A DNA stretch of 64,000 nt from Shimia sp022448905 (GTDB lineage Bacteria; Pseudomonadota; Alphaproteobacteria; Rhodobacterales; Rhodobacteraceae). Made by a program: the position numbers and the translations under genes. Under the pieces are notes generated by a model. The model saw only the letters and a list, made by a program, of their open reading frames with translations, had not been told where the DNA came from and searched no databases. Position 1 is the stretch's first letter, and the number at the start of each line of letters is the position of its first letter. The stretch covers positions 3,100,001 to 3,164,000 of the forward strand of contig NZ_CP138953.1 of assembly GCF_047126315.1 (NCBI RefSeq), read 5' to 3'. This document shows, piece by piece, positions 25,044-33,694 of this stretch.

Positions 25044-25781
25044 TTACAACATGGCCATGCCGCCGTTCACATGCAAGGTGGTACCTGTCACATAGCCCGC
25101 TTCTGGGCTGGCCAGATACAGAACCGCCGCCGCGATTTCTTCAGAGGTGCCCATGCGCGCCGCAGGAATCTGCTTGTTGATGGTCTCTTTCTGATCGTCG
25201 TTCAGCTTGTCAGTCATTGCAGTGGCAATGAAGCCCGGCGCCACTGCGTTTGCGGTGATGCCACGGCTCGCCACTTCATAAGCAATGGATTTGGTCATCC
25301 CGACCAGACCGGCCTTGGAGGCGACATAGTTCACCTGACCCGGGTTGCCTGTTGCCCCCACAATCGAGCTCACGTTGATGATCCGGCCCCAACGGGATTT
25401 CATCATCGGACGCATCACACCCCGGCACAGACGCATCGCACTGGTCAGGTTTACGTCAATCACACTCTGCCATTCGTCGTCCGACATCCGCATAAAAATC
25501 TGATCCCGCGTGATCCCAGCGTTGTTCACCAGAATATCGACGCTGCCCATGGCTTCAATCGCCTGTTTTGGCAGCGCATCCACGGCCTCCGCATCGCTCA
25601 GGTTACACGGCAGCACATGCGCACGCTCGCCCAGTTCTGCCGCCAGCGCCTCAAGCGGCTCCACACGGGTGCCGGACAGGCCGACAGTTGCACCTGCAGC
25701 ATGCAGCGCTTTTGCAATTGCACCGCCAATGCCACCCGATGCACCTGTCACAAGTGCGGTTTTTCCAGTCAGATCAAACAT
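25044..25781 (-). CDS. fabG: 3-oxoacyl-ACP reductase
   Basis: A 245-residue short-chain dehydrogenase that reduces beta-ketoacyl-ACP with NADPH. It has the TGASGGIGGAIAKAL cofactor loop, NNAGITRDQIFMRM, the catalytic YVASKAGLVGMTKS (Tyr and Lys) and the FabG-type C-terminus TGTTLHVNGGMAML. It follows the lipoprotein gene by 11 bases. A GC stem (about 25007-25040) just downstream may end the fabD-fabG transcript. Confidence 0.97.
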   Translation of the reverse strand: MFDLTGKTALVTGASGGIGGAIAKALHAAGATVGLSGTRVEPLEALAAELGERAHVLPCNLSDAEAVDALPKQAIEAMGSVDILVNNAGITRDQIFMRMSDDEWQSVIDVNLTSAMRLCRGVMRPMMKSRWGRIINVSSIVGATGNPGQVNYVASKAGLVGMTKSIAYEVASRGITANAVAPGFIATAMTDKLNDDQKETINKQIPAARMGTSEEIAAAVLYLASPEAGYVTGTTLHVNGGMAML

Positions 25782-25792
25782 GTTTGTCTCTC

Positions 25793-26401
25793 TCAGTTTC
25801 TCTCAACAGGCTTAGTCAAAAGCCCATATTTTGCAATCTCTTCGGCACTCATCACGTGGGTTTCCTGCACCGGCGCCGCTTCCAGGGTGAACCAATAAAA
25901 CGCGTCACTGCCCAGCATCCGCTTGGTATAGCTCACATAAGCCGCATGTTCTGGGTCTGACTTCGGCAAGTCACGCCCCTGCAGGTTGCCAACCGCCCAG
26001 CTGTGCACGCCCAGAACCGCGCCCTCTTCCATGCTGCGCTCCACGCCCGCCAGGAACAGGTCGGTACCGCCAGAATGGATTTCACTGTCCGCAGTCACAT
26101 GCGTGTCCAGCCCTAGGTCCCGCACACGATGGCCAAGTTGCAGGTTGACCTCATCATCCACCGATCCCGGCACCTCCAACAAAACCAACCGCGTCACGTC
26201 CGGGTTGTCGCTCATGGCCTGCTCAAACGCTGCCAGACTGCGGCTGTTCAACGTGCCATTCACCAACAGATCATTCCCATCCGCCTCAAACGCAATTGTG
26301 TCGGTGGCATTCAGATACGCCACCTCCATTTGCACACAGCCCGCCAGCACCGCCGCCCCAAGAGCGACGCCTCCACAGGCTGCAACAAAGCGTCGGATCA
26401 A
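25793..26401 (-). CDS. Periplasmic ClpP-like lipoprotein (COG3904-like)
   Basis: A 202-residue protein with a lipoprotein signal (ALGAAVLAGCVQ; Cys about residue 22). The mature part resembles the predicted periplasmic ClpP-class proteins grouped as COG3904: a VNGTLNSRSLAAFEQAM segment, VLLEVPGSVDDEVNLQLGH, the glycine-containing IHSGGTDLFLAG and a late GVHSW segment. It starts with TTG, overlapping the fabD stop by four bases, and lies inside the fabD-fabG operon, so it is made together with fatty-acid enzymes. Whether it is an active peptidase is open, because the Ser/His/Asp set is not obvious by eye. Confidence 0.75.
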   Translation of the reverse strand: MIRRFVAACGGVALGAAVLAGCVQMEVAYLNATDTIAFEADGNDLLVNGTLNSRSLAAFEQAMSDNPDVTRLVLLEVPGSVDDEVNLQLGHRVRDLGLDTHVTADSEIHSGGTDLFLAGVERSMEEGAVLGVHSWAVGNLQGRDLPKSDPEHAAYVSYTKRMLGSDAFYWFTLEAAPVQETHVMSAEEIAKYGLLTKPVERN

Positions 26402-27336
26402 GACAGGCTCTCCGCCGCCTCTTTTACATCGTCTGGCGTGCCCACAGCCCGTACCGCATTGGCGCGGTCAATCTTACGGATCATGCCGGACAGCGCTTTG
26501 CCGGCACCGATCTCCCAGAACTCCGTGACGCCGTCAGCCGCCATGTTCTGCACCGATTCGCGCCAGCGCACCGATCCGGTCACCTGCTCCACCAGCAGCT
26601 TGCGGATCTCATCCGGGTCAGACACCGCCGCCGCCCGCACGTTGGCAATCACCGGCGCCGCTGGCGTTTTGATCTCCACACCAGCCAGCGCTTCGGCCAT
26701 CACATCTGCCGCAGGCTGCATCAGCGCACAGTGGAATGGCGCACTCACCGGCAGCATCACCGCGCGACGCGCGCCCTTCTCTTTGGCAATCTCAGCAGCG
26801 CGTTCCACAGCTGCTTTGGCACCGGACACCACAACCTGAGTTGGGTCATTGTCGTTCGCTGCCTGACAGACTTCACCCTGTGCCGCCGCGTCCGCAACTT
26901 CCTGCACCGCCGCAAAATCCAAGCCCAAGATCGCTGCCATTGCGCCTTCGCCCACAGGCACGGCCGCCTGCATCGCCTCGCCACGGGTGCGCAACAAACG
27001 CGCCGTGTCGCCAATGCTCAAGGCACCAGCCGCCGCCAGCGCCGAGTATTCGCCCAGCGAGTGGCCCGCCACGCAGGACGCCGCCGAAATCGTCACGCCT
27101 TCCGCTTCAAGCGCCTTCATCGCCGCCAGAGAGGTCGCCATCAGCGCGGGCTGTGCGTTTTGGGTCAGGGTCAGCGTCTCTTGCTCGCCTTCCCAGATCA
27201 ACCCGCTCAGGCTTTCGCCCAAGGCTGCGTCAACTTCGTCAAACACCGCTTTGGCCTCTGGATAGGCCTCCGCCAGCGCTTTCCCCATTCCAATGGTCTG
27301 GGCACCCTGTCCCGGAAACACAAATGCACGGCTCAT
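26398..27336 (-). CDS. fabD: Malonyl-CoA:ACP transacylase
   Basis: A 312-residue enzyme that loads malonate onto ACP. It has FVFPGQGAQTIGMGKAL at the N-terminus, the nucleophile in AGHSLGEYSALAAAG and the His in VSAPFHCALMQPA. The start at 27336 has GGAGAGCC upstream. It is the first gene of fabD-lipoprotein-fabG. fabH and plsX, often close by in other bacteria, are not here. Confidence 0.97.
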   Translation of the reverse strand: MSRAFVFPGQGAQTIGMGKALAEAYPEAKAVFDEVDAALGESLSGLIWEGEQETLTLTQNAQPALMATSLAAMKALEAEGVTISAASCVAGHSLGEYSALAAAGALSIGDTARLLRTRGEAMQAAVPVGEGAMAAILGLDFAAVQEVADAAAQGEVCQAANDNDPTQVVVSGAKAAVERAAEIAKEKGARRAVMLPVSAPFHCALMQPAADVMAEALAGVEIKTPAAPVIANVRAAAVSDPDEIRKLLVEQVTGSVRWRESVQNMAADGVTEFWEIGAGKALSGMIRKIDRANAVRAVGTPDDVKEAAESLS

Positions 27337-27560
27337 TCTTGGCTCTCCTTGCAAATCTTTGGCTTGGCATAGCGCGCACGGACAGCGCACGCAACGTCAA
27401 TAGAGTGGTAATGGCCCAGCCCAGACACCGCACCAACGCGCAAAAATCCGCCGAAACACACCTCAACTGCGCATTCATGCACAAAGCGGGTGCACCACCG
27501 CCAGTTGCCTTGCCCCGTCGCAGCCCCCAAAGTCTGATTAACACTTTCAAGAGGTTTCCC

Positions 27561-28760
27561 ATGCCCCGCAGCAACACAGCTATCCGCTACGGCTCCGTCG
27601 CCAAGACCTTCCACTGGCTCACCGCCTTGCTGATCCTCTCCGCAATGATCCTTGGCTTTGTCGCCTACCGCGCGCCTTACGAGGACAGCGCCCAGCTCGC
27701 CGTCAAAGCCACACTGTTCTCGGTGCACAAAACCATTGGCCTCGCCGCCTTTTTCACGGCACTTCTGCGTATCTTCTGGGCCTTCACTCAGCCACGCCCC
27801 AAATTGCTCAACGGCGATCATGGTCTGGAAGCCTGGGCTGCCGAGACCGCCCATTGGGTGCTCTACGGCTCCATGGTGCTTGTGCCACTCACCGGCTGGA
27901 TGCACCACGCCGCCACCACAGGCTTTGCCCCGATCTGGTGGCCGTTTGGTCAGTCTCTGTTCTTTGTTCCCAAAGACCCAACGGTCGCCGCAATCCTTGG
28001 TAGCGCACATTTCCTCTTTATGGCTGTGCTGGTCCTGACCCTGCTCGCCCACATTGGCGGCGCGCTGAAACACTTCGTCATTGACCGCGACAAAACCCTG
28101 CAACGCATGTTGCCCGGCCACACCGATCTACCAGAGCCGCCCGCCGACCAACCCGGCCACCTGCGCCCGGCCCTGACGGCACTGGCTGTCTGGGCTGTCG
28201 CCCTCGTGATCGGCGCAAACGCGGGCCTCTTTGCCGCTGAAGAGCGCACAGAAACCGCCGCCCTCGCCGAGGTTTCCTCCGAATGGCAGGTCCAATCCGG
28301 CACATTGGACATCGCGGTGCAACAGTTTGGCGCGGAGGTCACAGGCACCTTCGCCGACTGGACCGCAGACATCGCCTTCAACGAAGAGCCAACCGATGGC
28401 AAACACGGCACAGTCACCGTGACCATCGCCATTGGCTCCCTCACCCTTGGCTCTGTCACGGATCAGGCTCTGGGCGCGGATTACCTGAACGCCGCCGCAT
28501 TCCCCACCGCCACCTTTGTCGCGGACCTGCTGCCAGCGGACACCGGCTATCTGGCCAAAGGCGAATTGACCATCAACGGTCACGCCGTCCCCATCGACCT
28601 ACCCTTCGCACTCCCATTGGACGGCAACGCTGCCGACATGACCGGCACCGTGTCCCTAGACCGCCGCGCCTTTCATGTAGGTGACGACATGACCGACGAA
28701 AGTTCCCTCGGCTTTGGCGTGGACGTGAACGTCTCTTTGACAGCAACGCGTGGCGAATAA
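27561..28760 (+). CDS. Cytochrome b561-YceI fusion protein
   Basis: A 399-residue fusion. Residues about 1-185 are a four-helix cytochrome b561 domain; candidate haem ligands are the His in KTFHWLTALL, SVHKTIGLAAFF, GWMHH and AHIGGALKHF. A fifth hydrophobic segment (about 205-225) follows a Pro-rich linker, and residues about 240-399 are a YceI domain (lipocalin-like, binds polyisoprenoid or quinone-like lipids), which would face the periplasm. The likely role is electron transfer with a bound isoprenoid, by inference. The ATG at 27561 follows AAGAGG; the frame is open much further upstream but there it overlaps fabD. A separate YceI gene lies 1 kb away. Confidence 0.88.
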   Translation: MPRSNTAIRYGSVAKTFHWLTALLILSAMILGFVAYRAPYEDSAQLAVKATLFSVHKTIGLAAFFTALLRIFWAFTQPRPKLLNGDHGLEAWAAETAHWVLYGSMVLVPLTGWMHHAATTGFAPIWWPFGQSLFFVPKDPTVAAILGSAHFLFMAVLVLTLLAHIGGALKHFVIDRDKTLQRMLPGHTDLPEPPADQPGHLRPALTALAVWAVALVIGANAGLFAAEERTETAALAEVSSEWQVQSGTLDIAVQQFGAEVTGTFADWTADIAFNEEPTDGKHGTVTVTIAIGSLTLGSVTDQALGADYLNAAAFPTATFVADLLPADTGYLAKGELTINGHAVPIDLPFALPLDGNAADMTGTVSLDRRAFHVGDDMTDESSLGFGVDVNVSLTATRGE

Positions 28761-28913
28761 TCCACGCCAAACTAACAGCCGATCACCATCGCAAAGGCCA
28801 CATCTTTTGGTGCGGCCTTTGCGCTCTTGCCAAATCCGAACAGCAGCCTAAAATTCGGGTCAATCTGGCCAATTTCGAACGCCAAGCCTTTCACATCTCG
28901 CAGGAATTTCGCC

Positions 28914-29639
28914 ATGCAGAAAACGCTCCTCCTCACTGGCGCCAGCCGGGGCATCGGCCACGCCACCGTGAAGCGTTTCTCGCGTGAAGGCTGGCGCGTT
29001 TTGACATGTTCCCGCCAACCTTTTGACCGACGCTGCCCTTGGCCTGACGGTGAAAAGAACCACATTCAACTCGACCTCAGCGACCCGGCAGACTCGATCA
29101 ACGCAGTAGAGTTGATCCGCGAACGGCTCGATGGCCCGCTGCACGGCCTCGCCAACAACGCAGGAATTTCCCCAAAAGGCCCCAACGGCGAGCGCCTCAA
29201 TACCTTCACCACCGACCTGATGGACTGGGGCAAAGTCTTTCACGTGAACTTCTTCTCTTCGGTCATCCTTGCGCGTGGCCTCCGCGACGAACTGGCCGCC
29301 GCCAAAGGCTCCATTGTCAACGTCACCTCCATCGCCGGCTCCCGCGTGCACCCCTTTGCCGGGGCAGCCTACGCCACCTCCAAGGCGGCCCTCGCCGCCC
29401 TGACTCGCGAAATGGCCCATGACTTCGGACCGCTTGGCGTCCGTGTAAACGCCATCGCGCCGGGCGAAGTCGAAACCGCGATCTTGTCACCTGGCACCGA
29501 CAAAATTGTCGACGGCCTACCCATGAAACGCCTTGGCCAACCGTCTGAGGTGGCCGACGTGATCTACTACCTTTGCTCCGATCAATCGACTTACGTGACT
29601 GGCACCGAAATTGAGATCAACGGCGGACAACACGTCTGA
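28914..29639 (+). CDS. Short-chain dehydrogenase/reductase
   Basis: A 241-residue classical SDR enzyme. The cofactor loop TGASRGIGHATVKRFSREGW and the Arg-rich segment after the second strand (CSRQPFDRR) suggest NADP. NNAGISPKGPNGE, the Ser of NVTSIAGSR and the active-site YATSKAALAALTRE are all present. Substrate cannot be named. The start at 28914 follows AGGAATTT. Confidence 0.9.
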   Translation: MQKTLLLTGASRGIGHATVKRFSREGWRVLTCSRQPFDRRCPWPDGEKNHIQLDLSDPADSINAVELIRERLDGPLHGLANNAGISPKGPNGERLNTFTTDLMDWGKVFHVNFFSSVILARGLRDELAAAKGSIVNVTSIAGSRVHPFAGAAYATSKAALAALTREMAHDFGPLGVRVNAIAPGEVETAILSPGTDKIVDGLPMKRLGQPSEVADVIYYLCSDQSTYVTGTEIEINGGQHV

Positions 29640-29656
29640 ATAGCGCCTATCCCAAC

Positions 29657-29684
29657 AAAAAAGGCCGCCCCAACCGGGCGACCA
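29657..29684 (-). terminator. Terminator of YceI gene
   Basis: On the minus strand GGTCGCCC and GGGCGGCC form a stem with a short loop followed by TTTTTT, 25 bases after the YceI stop. Confidence 0.85.
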
Positions 29685-29709
29685 TTCCGTGAGTGATGAA
29701 CGCGAAGGC

Positions 29710-30291
29710 TTACTCAGCCTTCATCGCCTCAACAGAAATCTGAACCTGCACTTCGTCGCTCACAAACGGCGCAAAGTTGCCCGCGTCAAAGTCGCTGCGC
29801 AGCAGAGTTGTGGTGGCGTTGAAACCGGCCCAAGGCTTGTTCGCCATCGGGTGTTCGCTTGCGGTGTTGAGCTGCGCGTCCAGCACAACAGATTTGGTCA
29901 CGCCATTGATCGACAGATCGCCGGTGATGTTGGCCGTGGTCTCGCCAGTCACTTCAATACCGGTAGAGGTGAACGTCACCACAGAGTCATCATTGGCGTT
30001 GAAGAAATCCGGGCTCAGCAGGTGCGCGTCACGCTTTTCCCACCCTGTCCACATGGACTTCAGCGGCATGGAGACGGACACAGCGCTGTTGGCTGGCTCT
30101 TCCTGGTCAAACATGATCTCGCCTTCAAAGCCGGAGAACATGCCCCAGGTCGTGGAGTAGCCCAGGTGGTTGTAAGAAAACAGGATCTGGCTGTGGCTGG
30201 CGTCCAGCATGTATTTTTCCGGCGCCGCAACAGCGGAAGTGGCAGCAGCGGCAGCAAAAGCAAAACCAGCGGCAAGAAGGGTGCGTTTCAT
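29710..30291 (-). CDS. YceI-family periplasmic protein
   Basis: A 193-residue secreted YceI protein, a lipocalin-like barrel that binds long isoprenoids. It has a clear signal peptide (Ala-rich, ending SAVAA), then YMLDASHSQILFSYNHLGYS, the family N-terminal motif, and FNGKLTINGVTKSV-like segments (here GDLSINGVTKSVVLDAQL). The start at 30291 follows CAGGAGA. It ends at a clear terminator and appears to be a single-gene unit. Confidence 0.92.
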   Translation of the reverse strand: MKRTLLAAGFAFAAAAATSAVAAPEKYMLDASHSQILFSYNHLGYSTTWGMFSGFEGEIMFDQEEPANSAVSVSMPLKSMWTGWEKRDAHLLSPDFFNANDDSVVTFTSTGIEVTGETTANITGDLSINGVTKSVVLDAQLNTASEHPMANKPWAGFNATTTLLRSDFDAGNFAPFVSDEVQVQISVEAMKAE

Positions 30292-30413
30292 TGGGTGTCT
30301 CCTGAGGACAAGATTAATTTCTGATAGAACCAATGTGCCCATTCATCGCTGTGCGGCAATTCGCAGTAAACCCACATATTCTGTGCAGCCGTGAACAATT
30401 GCGTGATCTCACA

Positions 30414-30440
30414 CAAAAAAGGCCGCCCGTCGGCGACCTT
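30414..30440 (-). terminator. Terminator of 30466-30960 gene
   Basis: On the minus strand GGTCGCC, a 3-base loop and GGGCGGCC followed by TTTTTT, about 25 bases after the stop. Confidence 0.85.
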
Positions 30441-30465
30441 CTGTTCAAAATAGGCAAGCTTTTGC

Positions 30466-30960
30466 TTAACTTGGCAAAATCGACTGGCTGCGCAGCTGGG
30501 CAATGGCATCAAGCCGCGCGTGGTTGCCATCAATCGGCAGTGTCACCATGGCCTCGCCGTCTTCATCCATAACAACTAGTGCAGACGCACTCACATCCAC
30601 GCGGCCAATGTCCTCATAATTAATCGACTGAAGCACGTGTTTGCGCCCCCGTGGCAGGCCTTCATAGACCAAAAGCTGCTCGTTGCGCTCATCAAAGTGC
30701 AGCTCTTTGCGGGGCTTGTCGGTGGCAATCTGGGTCATGCCCACGCCGCCGGTCACCAACAGGATCGACACCCCCATCTTTGCCAGCAGGATCATCGGCG
30801 TCAGGTCCAGTCCTGGCATCAGCCAAAGACCCACTCCAGCCAGAATGAAGGCAAAGCCAAACACCGCCGAGGACGCGCGCACCGAAAGCGACGGGCGTTT
30901 GCCCTCCACCCGCGTCACACAGGACCGTGTATCTTCTGCAAAACTGGTCAGCGCCACCAT
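30466..30960 (-). CDS. Two-helix membrane protein, unknown function
   Basis: A 164-residue protein with two adjacent hydrophobic segments (about residues 30-50 and 57-75) and a soluble C-terminal domain (about 80-160) with the segments KELHFDERNEQLLVYEG and GRVDVSASALVVMDEDG. No family is recognised. Its own terminator follows. It is likely an inner-membrane protein with a cytoplasmic domain. Confidence 0.75.
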   Translation of the reverse strand: MVALTSFAEDTRSCVTRVEGKRPSLSVRASSAVFGFAFILAGVGLWLMPGLDLTPMILLAKMGVSILLVTGGVGMTQIATDKPRKELHFDERNEQLLVYEGLPRGRKHVLQSINYEDIGRVDVSASALVVMDEDGEAMVTLPIDGNHARLDAIAQLRSQSILPS

Positions 30961-31296
30961 ATTCCCACTCTCCCACTTGGCCCTTCAACGGCCTTTAGTC
31001 CAACGGCTTCTCCACCGGTTGCTCAGACCTTCGGGTTGAAATCGGGCAGGAATGCGGCGGATTGAGGAAAACCTCGTGCCCTTTTGCCTTGAGATGTCGG
31101 GAATTTTGCACCACTAACGGGACCACGCAAAAACCTTGCTGCCCCCTTGCACACAAAGCTTGCGCTCCCCCCAAATTCGGCTATACAGCGCCATCCTTTT
31201 GCAAAAGCTTGAACCGCGCAGTCTCTCGTGGGTGGGGTGCAAAAGGTGAAAGACGCCCCGCTCTTTGAAATGCGCCGATAAATGAATGGAGAGCAC
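30961..31296. other. Intergenic region ahead of rpsF
   Basis: This 336-base gap separates the divergent membrane-protein gene and rpsF. It holds a predicted rpsF promoter and a leader of about 100 bases with a GGGGTG/CGCCCC stem. A 68-codon frame at 31062-31268 lacks a ribosome site and overlaps the promoter, so it is not called. Confidence 0.6.
31160..31187 (+). promoter_or_regulatory. Predicted rpsF operon promoter
   Basis: TTGCGC (31160-31165) and TATACA (31182-31187) with a 16-base spacer, about 110 bases before rpsF. Confidence 0.45.
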
Positions 31297-31653
31297 ATGC
31301 CACTGTATGAGCATGTTTTCATCTCGCGCCAGGACCTGTCCAACGCGCAAGCCGAAAGCCTCGTTGAGCACTTCAGCACCGTTCTTTCTGACAACGGCGG
31401 GTCCGTTGTAGAATCCGAGTACTGGGGCGTGAAAACCATGGCCTACAAAATCAACAAGAACCGCAAAGGCCACTACGCCTTCCTGAAGACCGACGCACCA
31501 TCTGCTGCGGTTCAGGAAATGGAACGCCTGATGCGCCTGCATGACGACGTGATGCGCGTTCTGACCATCAAGGTCGACGAGCACGCCGAAGGTCCATCGG
31601 TTCAGATGCAGAAACGTGACGAGCGTGACAACCGTCGCGAACGCCGCAACTAA
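31297..31653 (+). CDS. rpsF: Ribosomal protein S6
   Basis: A 118-residue small-subunit protein with the family start PLYEHVFISRQDLS and the central WGVKTMAYKINKNRKGHYAF. The C-terminal tail is charged and Arg-rich. It pairs with S18 on the ribosome platform. GGAGAG precedes the ATG at 31297; the frame upstream of that is not used. Confidence 0.97.
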   Translation: MPLYEHVFISRQDLSNAQAESLVEHFSTVLSDNGGSVVESEYWGVKTMAYKINKNRKGHYAFLKTDAPSAAVQEMERLMRLHDDVMRVLTIKVDEHAEGPSVQMQKRDERDNRRERRN

Positions 31654-31678
31654 TCACCTTAAGAGAGGACATTAAGTT

Positions 31679-31906
31679 ATGGCTGCAAAACCATTTTTCC
31701 GCCGTCGCAAAGTCTGCCCTTTCTCGGGTGAGAACGCGCCGAAAATCGACTACAAAGACACCAAGCTGCTGCAGCGCTACATCTCTGAGCGTGGCAAAAT
31801 CGTGCCGTCCCGCATCACCGCAGTGTCTGCAAAGAAACAGCGTGAGCTGGCCCGTGCAATCAAACGCGCGCGCTTCCTCGCACTGCTTCCATACGCCGTG
31901 AAGTAA
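31679..31906 (+). CDS. rpsR: Ribosomal protein S18
   Basis: A 75-residue protein with RRRKVCPFSGENAPKIDYKD and the conserved RITAVSAKKQRELARAIKRA. It is second in rpsF-rpsR-rplI, preceded by AGAGGA. Confidence 0.98.
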   Translation: MAAKPFFRRRKVCPFSGENAPKIDYKDTKLLQRYISERGKIVPSRITAVSAKKQRELARAIKRARFLALLPYAVK

Positions 31907-31918
31907 GGAGAGACTGAT

Positions 31919-32545
31919 ATGCAAGTTATCCTTCTGGAACGTGTGGCCAAGCTGGGCCAAATGGGCGACGTGGTTGACGTGAAGCCGGGCTATGCCCGCA
32001 ACTTCCTGCTGCCTCAGGGCAAAGCACTGACCGCTTCCAAGTCCAACATCGCATCCTTCGAAGCGCAAAAAGCGCAACTCGAAGCGCGTAACCTGGAAAC
32101 CAAGAAAGAAGCCGAAGCGCTGGCAGAGAAACTCGACGGACAGCAGTTCATCGTGATTCGCTCCGCGTCCGACGCTGGTGCCCTCTACGGTTCCGTCACC
32201 ACCCGTGACGCCGCAGAAGCCGCCACCGCCGCTGGTTTCACCGTGGACAAGAAACAGGTTGTTCTGGCCAAGCCAATCAAAGACCTGGGCCTGCACGCCG
32301 TACACGTACTGCTGCACCCAGAAGTCGACGTGACCATCGACCTGAACGTGGCGCGCTCCGAGGAAGAAGCAGAGCTTCAGGCCTCCGGCAAATCCATCCA
32401 GGAATTGGCCGCTGAAGCAGAAGCTGAAGCAGAATTCGAAATCGCCGAACTGTTCGACGATATCGGTGCTGCAGCATCTGACGACGACGACGATTTGGCT
32501 CCGGCAGCTGCCGACGCCGAAGAAGCGCCTGCCGAAGAGCAGTAA
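31919..32545 (+). CDS. rplI: Ribosomal protein L9
   Basis: At 208 residues this L9 is longer than the usual 150. The N-terminal domain (VAKLGQMGDVVDVKPGYARN), the connecting helix (about 40-75) and the C-terminal domain (to about 150) are normal. The extra 50 residues are an acidic Ala/Glu/Asp-rich tail, a feature known in alphaproteobacterial L9. Confidence 0.97.
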   Translation: MQVILLERVAKLGQMGDVVDVKPGYARNFLLPQGKALTASKSNIASFEAQKAQLEARNLETKKEAEALAEKLDGQQFIVIRSASDAGALYGSVTTRDAAEAATAAGFTVDKKQVVLAKPIKDLGLHAVHVLLHPEVDVTIDLNVARSEEEAELQASGKSIQELAAEAEAEAEFEIAELFDDIGAAASDDDDDLAPAAADAEEAPAEEQ

Positions 32546-32569
32546 GCGTTTCACCGCGAAGAACTCGCA

Positions 32570-32606
32570 GAGCCGCGCCCGGGTGCACCTGGGCGCGGCT
32601 TTTTGC
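32570..32606 (+). terminator. Terminator of rpsF-rpsR-rplI
   Basis: AGCCGCGCCC (32571-32580) pairs perfectly with 32591-32600, followed by TTTTGCTTT. Confidence 0.9.
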
Positions 32607-32700
32607 TTTGTCTATCCGCAAGATACCGCGCATCCCAACGCGCGCCCTTTCCTTCACAGCCGCAAAAGCCATACTGACGCCAAGACCGTCAGGAGGCCCT

Positions 32701-33177
32701 ATGTCACAGCACCTTTCCCGCCGCACCGCAATCATCATGCTGGCCAGCCTGCCTCTGGCGGCCTGTGGCCGCTCCAAGCGCAAAGAAGACAGCCCGTTTG
32801 ACCCGCCGCTCTATCCCAACGAAACGCCCGAGCTACGCGCTTTAATCAACAAATGGGCCGACCACTATGAGGTGCCCCGCGATCTCGTCCAACGTGTCAT
32901 CATCCGCGAAAGCACCCACCGCCCCTGGGCCACCAACGGACCCAATATTGGCCTGATGCAAATCCAACTGCCGACCGCGCGCGGCATGGGTTACACCGGC
33001 GGGCGCCAAGGCCTCTTGGATGCCGAAACCAACCTTACCTACGCGGTGAAATACCTGCGCGGCGCGTATATGGTCGCCGAAGGCAATTACGACCGCTCCG
33101 TCTTCCTCTATGCCAAAGGCTACTACCCCGAAGCCAAGGCCGCAGGATTGTTGAAAGAAACGGGTTTGCGCCCCTAA
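32701..33177 (+). CDS. Small lytic transglycosylase lipoprotein
   Basis: A 158-residue SLT-type lysozyme-like protein. The N-terminus has a twin-Arg and a lipobox (SRRTAIIMLASLPLAACG), so it is a probable lipoprotein. The catalytic Glu is in VIIRESTHRPWA, followed by the GLMQIQLPTARGMGY motif and a late YDRSVFLYAKGYY helix. It trims peptidoglycan in the periplasm. The ATG at 32701 follows GGAGG. Confidence 0.9.
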   Translation: MSQHLSRRTAIIMLASLPLAACGRSKRKEDSPFDPPLYPNETPELRALINKWADHYEVPRDLVQRVIIRESTHRPWATNGPNIGLMQIQLPTARGMGYTGGRQGLLDAETNLTYAVKYLRGAYMVAEGNYDRSVFLYAKGYYPEAKAAGLLKETGLRP

Positions 33178-33209
33178 GTTGACTTGGCAGCCCCCCTGGG
33201 CCTCTCTAT

Positions 33210-33221
33210 TCTGACGTCAGA
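33210..33221. promoter_or_regulatory. TGACGTCA-centred palindrome
   Basis: A perfect 12-base palindrome TCTGACGTCAGA lies 27 bases before the start of the 33248 gene. It could be an operator; it has no T-tract. Confidence 0.35.
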
Positions 33222-33247
33222 TTTTGACCAGTAATTGAGGCCCCTTC

Positions 33248-33691
33248 GTGAGCTCTGAATCCGCAGCCAGCCTGCACCCTTTAGCCCCCCACCACTTGCC
33301 GAGTTTTATCTCCGACGGCACCGGTGGGGATCCGATGATGACCAACGTCGCGATCTTTGTCGCTGTCATGGTGTTCATCATCACCACCTTCTTCCTGCAC
33401 CTGCACTCGCTGCCGGAAAAGCTCGCCCACAAGGTGGGCGCCAATCAGCTGCAAATGGTTGGCGTGCTCGCCCTCATCGCGCTCTTCACGCACAACAACC
33501 TCTATTGGGTCGCCGCGCTCTTGCTCGCGCTTGTCCAGATCCCGGATTATGAGACCCCACTACAACGCATCGCCGACGCGCTCGACCGCCTCAAGGCGGC
33601 CCCGCAACCTCTCGCGGAACCAGTCGCTGAAGCACCAGCGCCCGAAATCGAAGTGTCTGCTCCAACCGCCACAAAAGACGGGGAGGCCTAA
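33248..33691 (+). CDS. Small membrane protein paired with HlyD-type protein
   Basis: A 147-residue protein starting at GTG. It has a hydrophobic helix (about 32-50), a second hydrophobic stretch (about 68-98) and a cytoplasmic Ala/Pro/Glu-rich tail. No named family is recognised with certainty. It sits 3 bases ahead of a membrane-fusion protein gene. In enterobacteria small two-helix proteins (such as DUF3302 YiaW/YibI) accompany HlyD-like YiaV/YibH proteins, so this may be an equivalent pair. Confidence 0.7.
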   Translation: MSSESAASLHPLAPHHLPSFISDGTGGDPMMTNVAIFVAVMVFIITTFFLHLHSLPEKLAHKVGANQLQMVGVLALIALFTHNNLYWVAALLLALVQIPDYETPLQRIADALDRLKAAPQPLAEPVAEAPAPEIEVSAPTATKDGEA

Positions 33692-33694
33692 CCC

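Noticed and set aside
31062..31268. 68-codon frame before rpsF
   Set aside because: No ribosome site; overlaps the predicted rpsF promoter.
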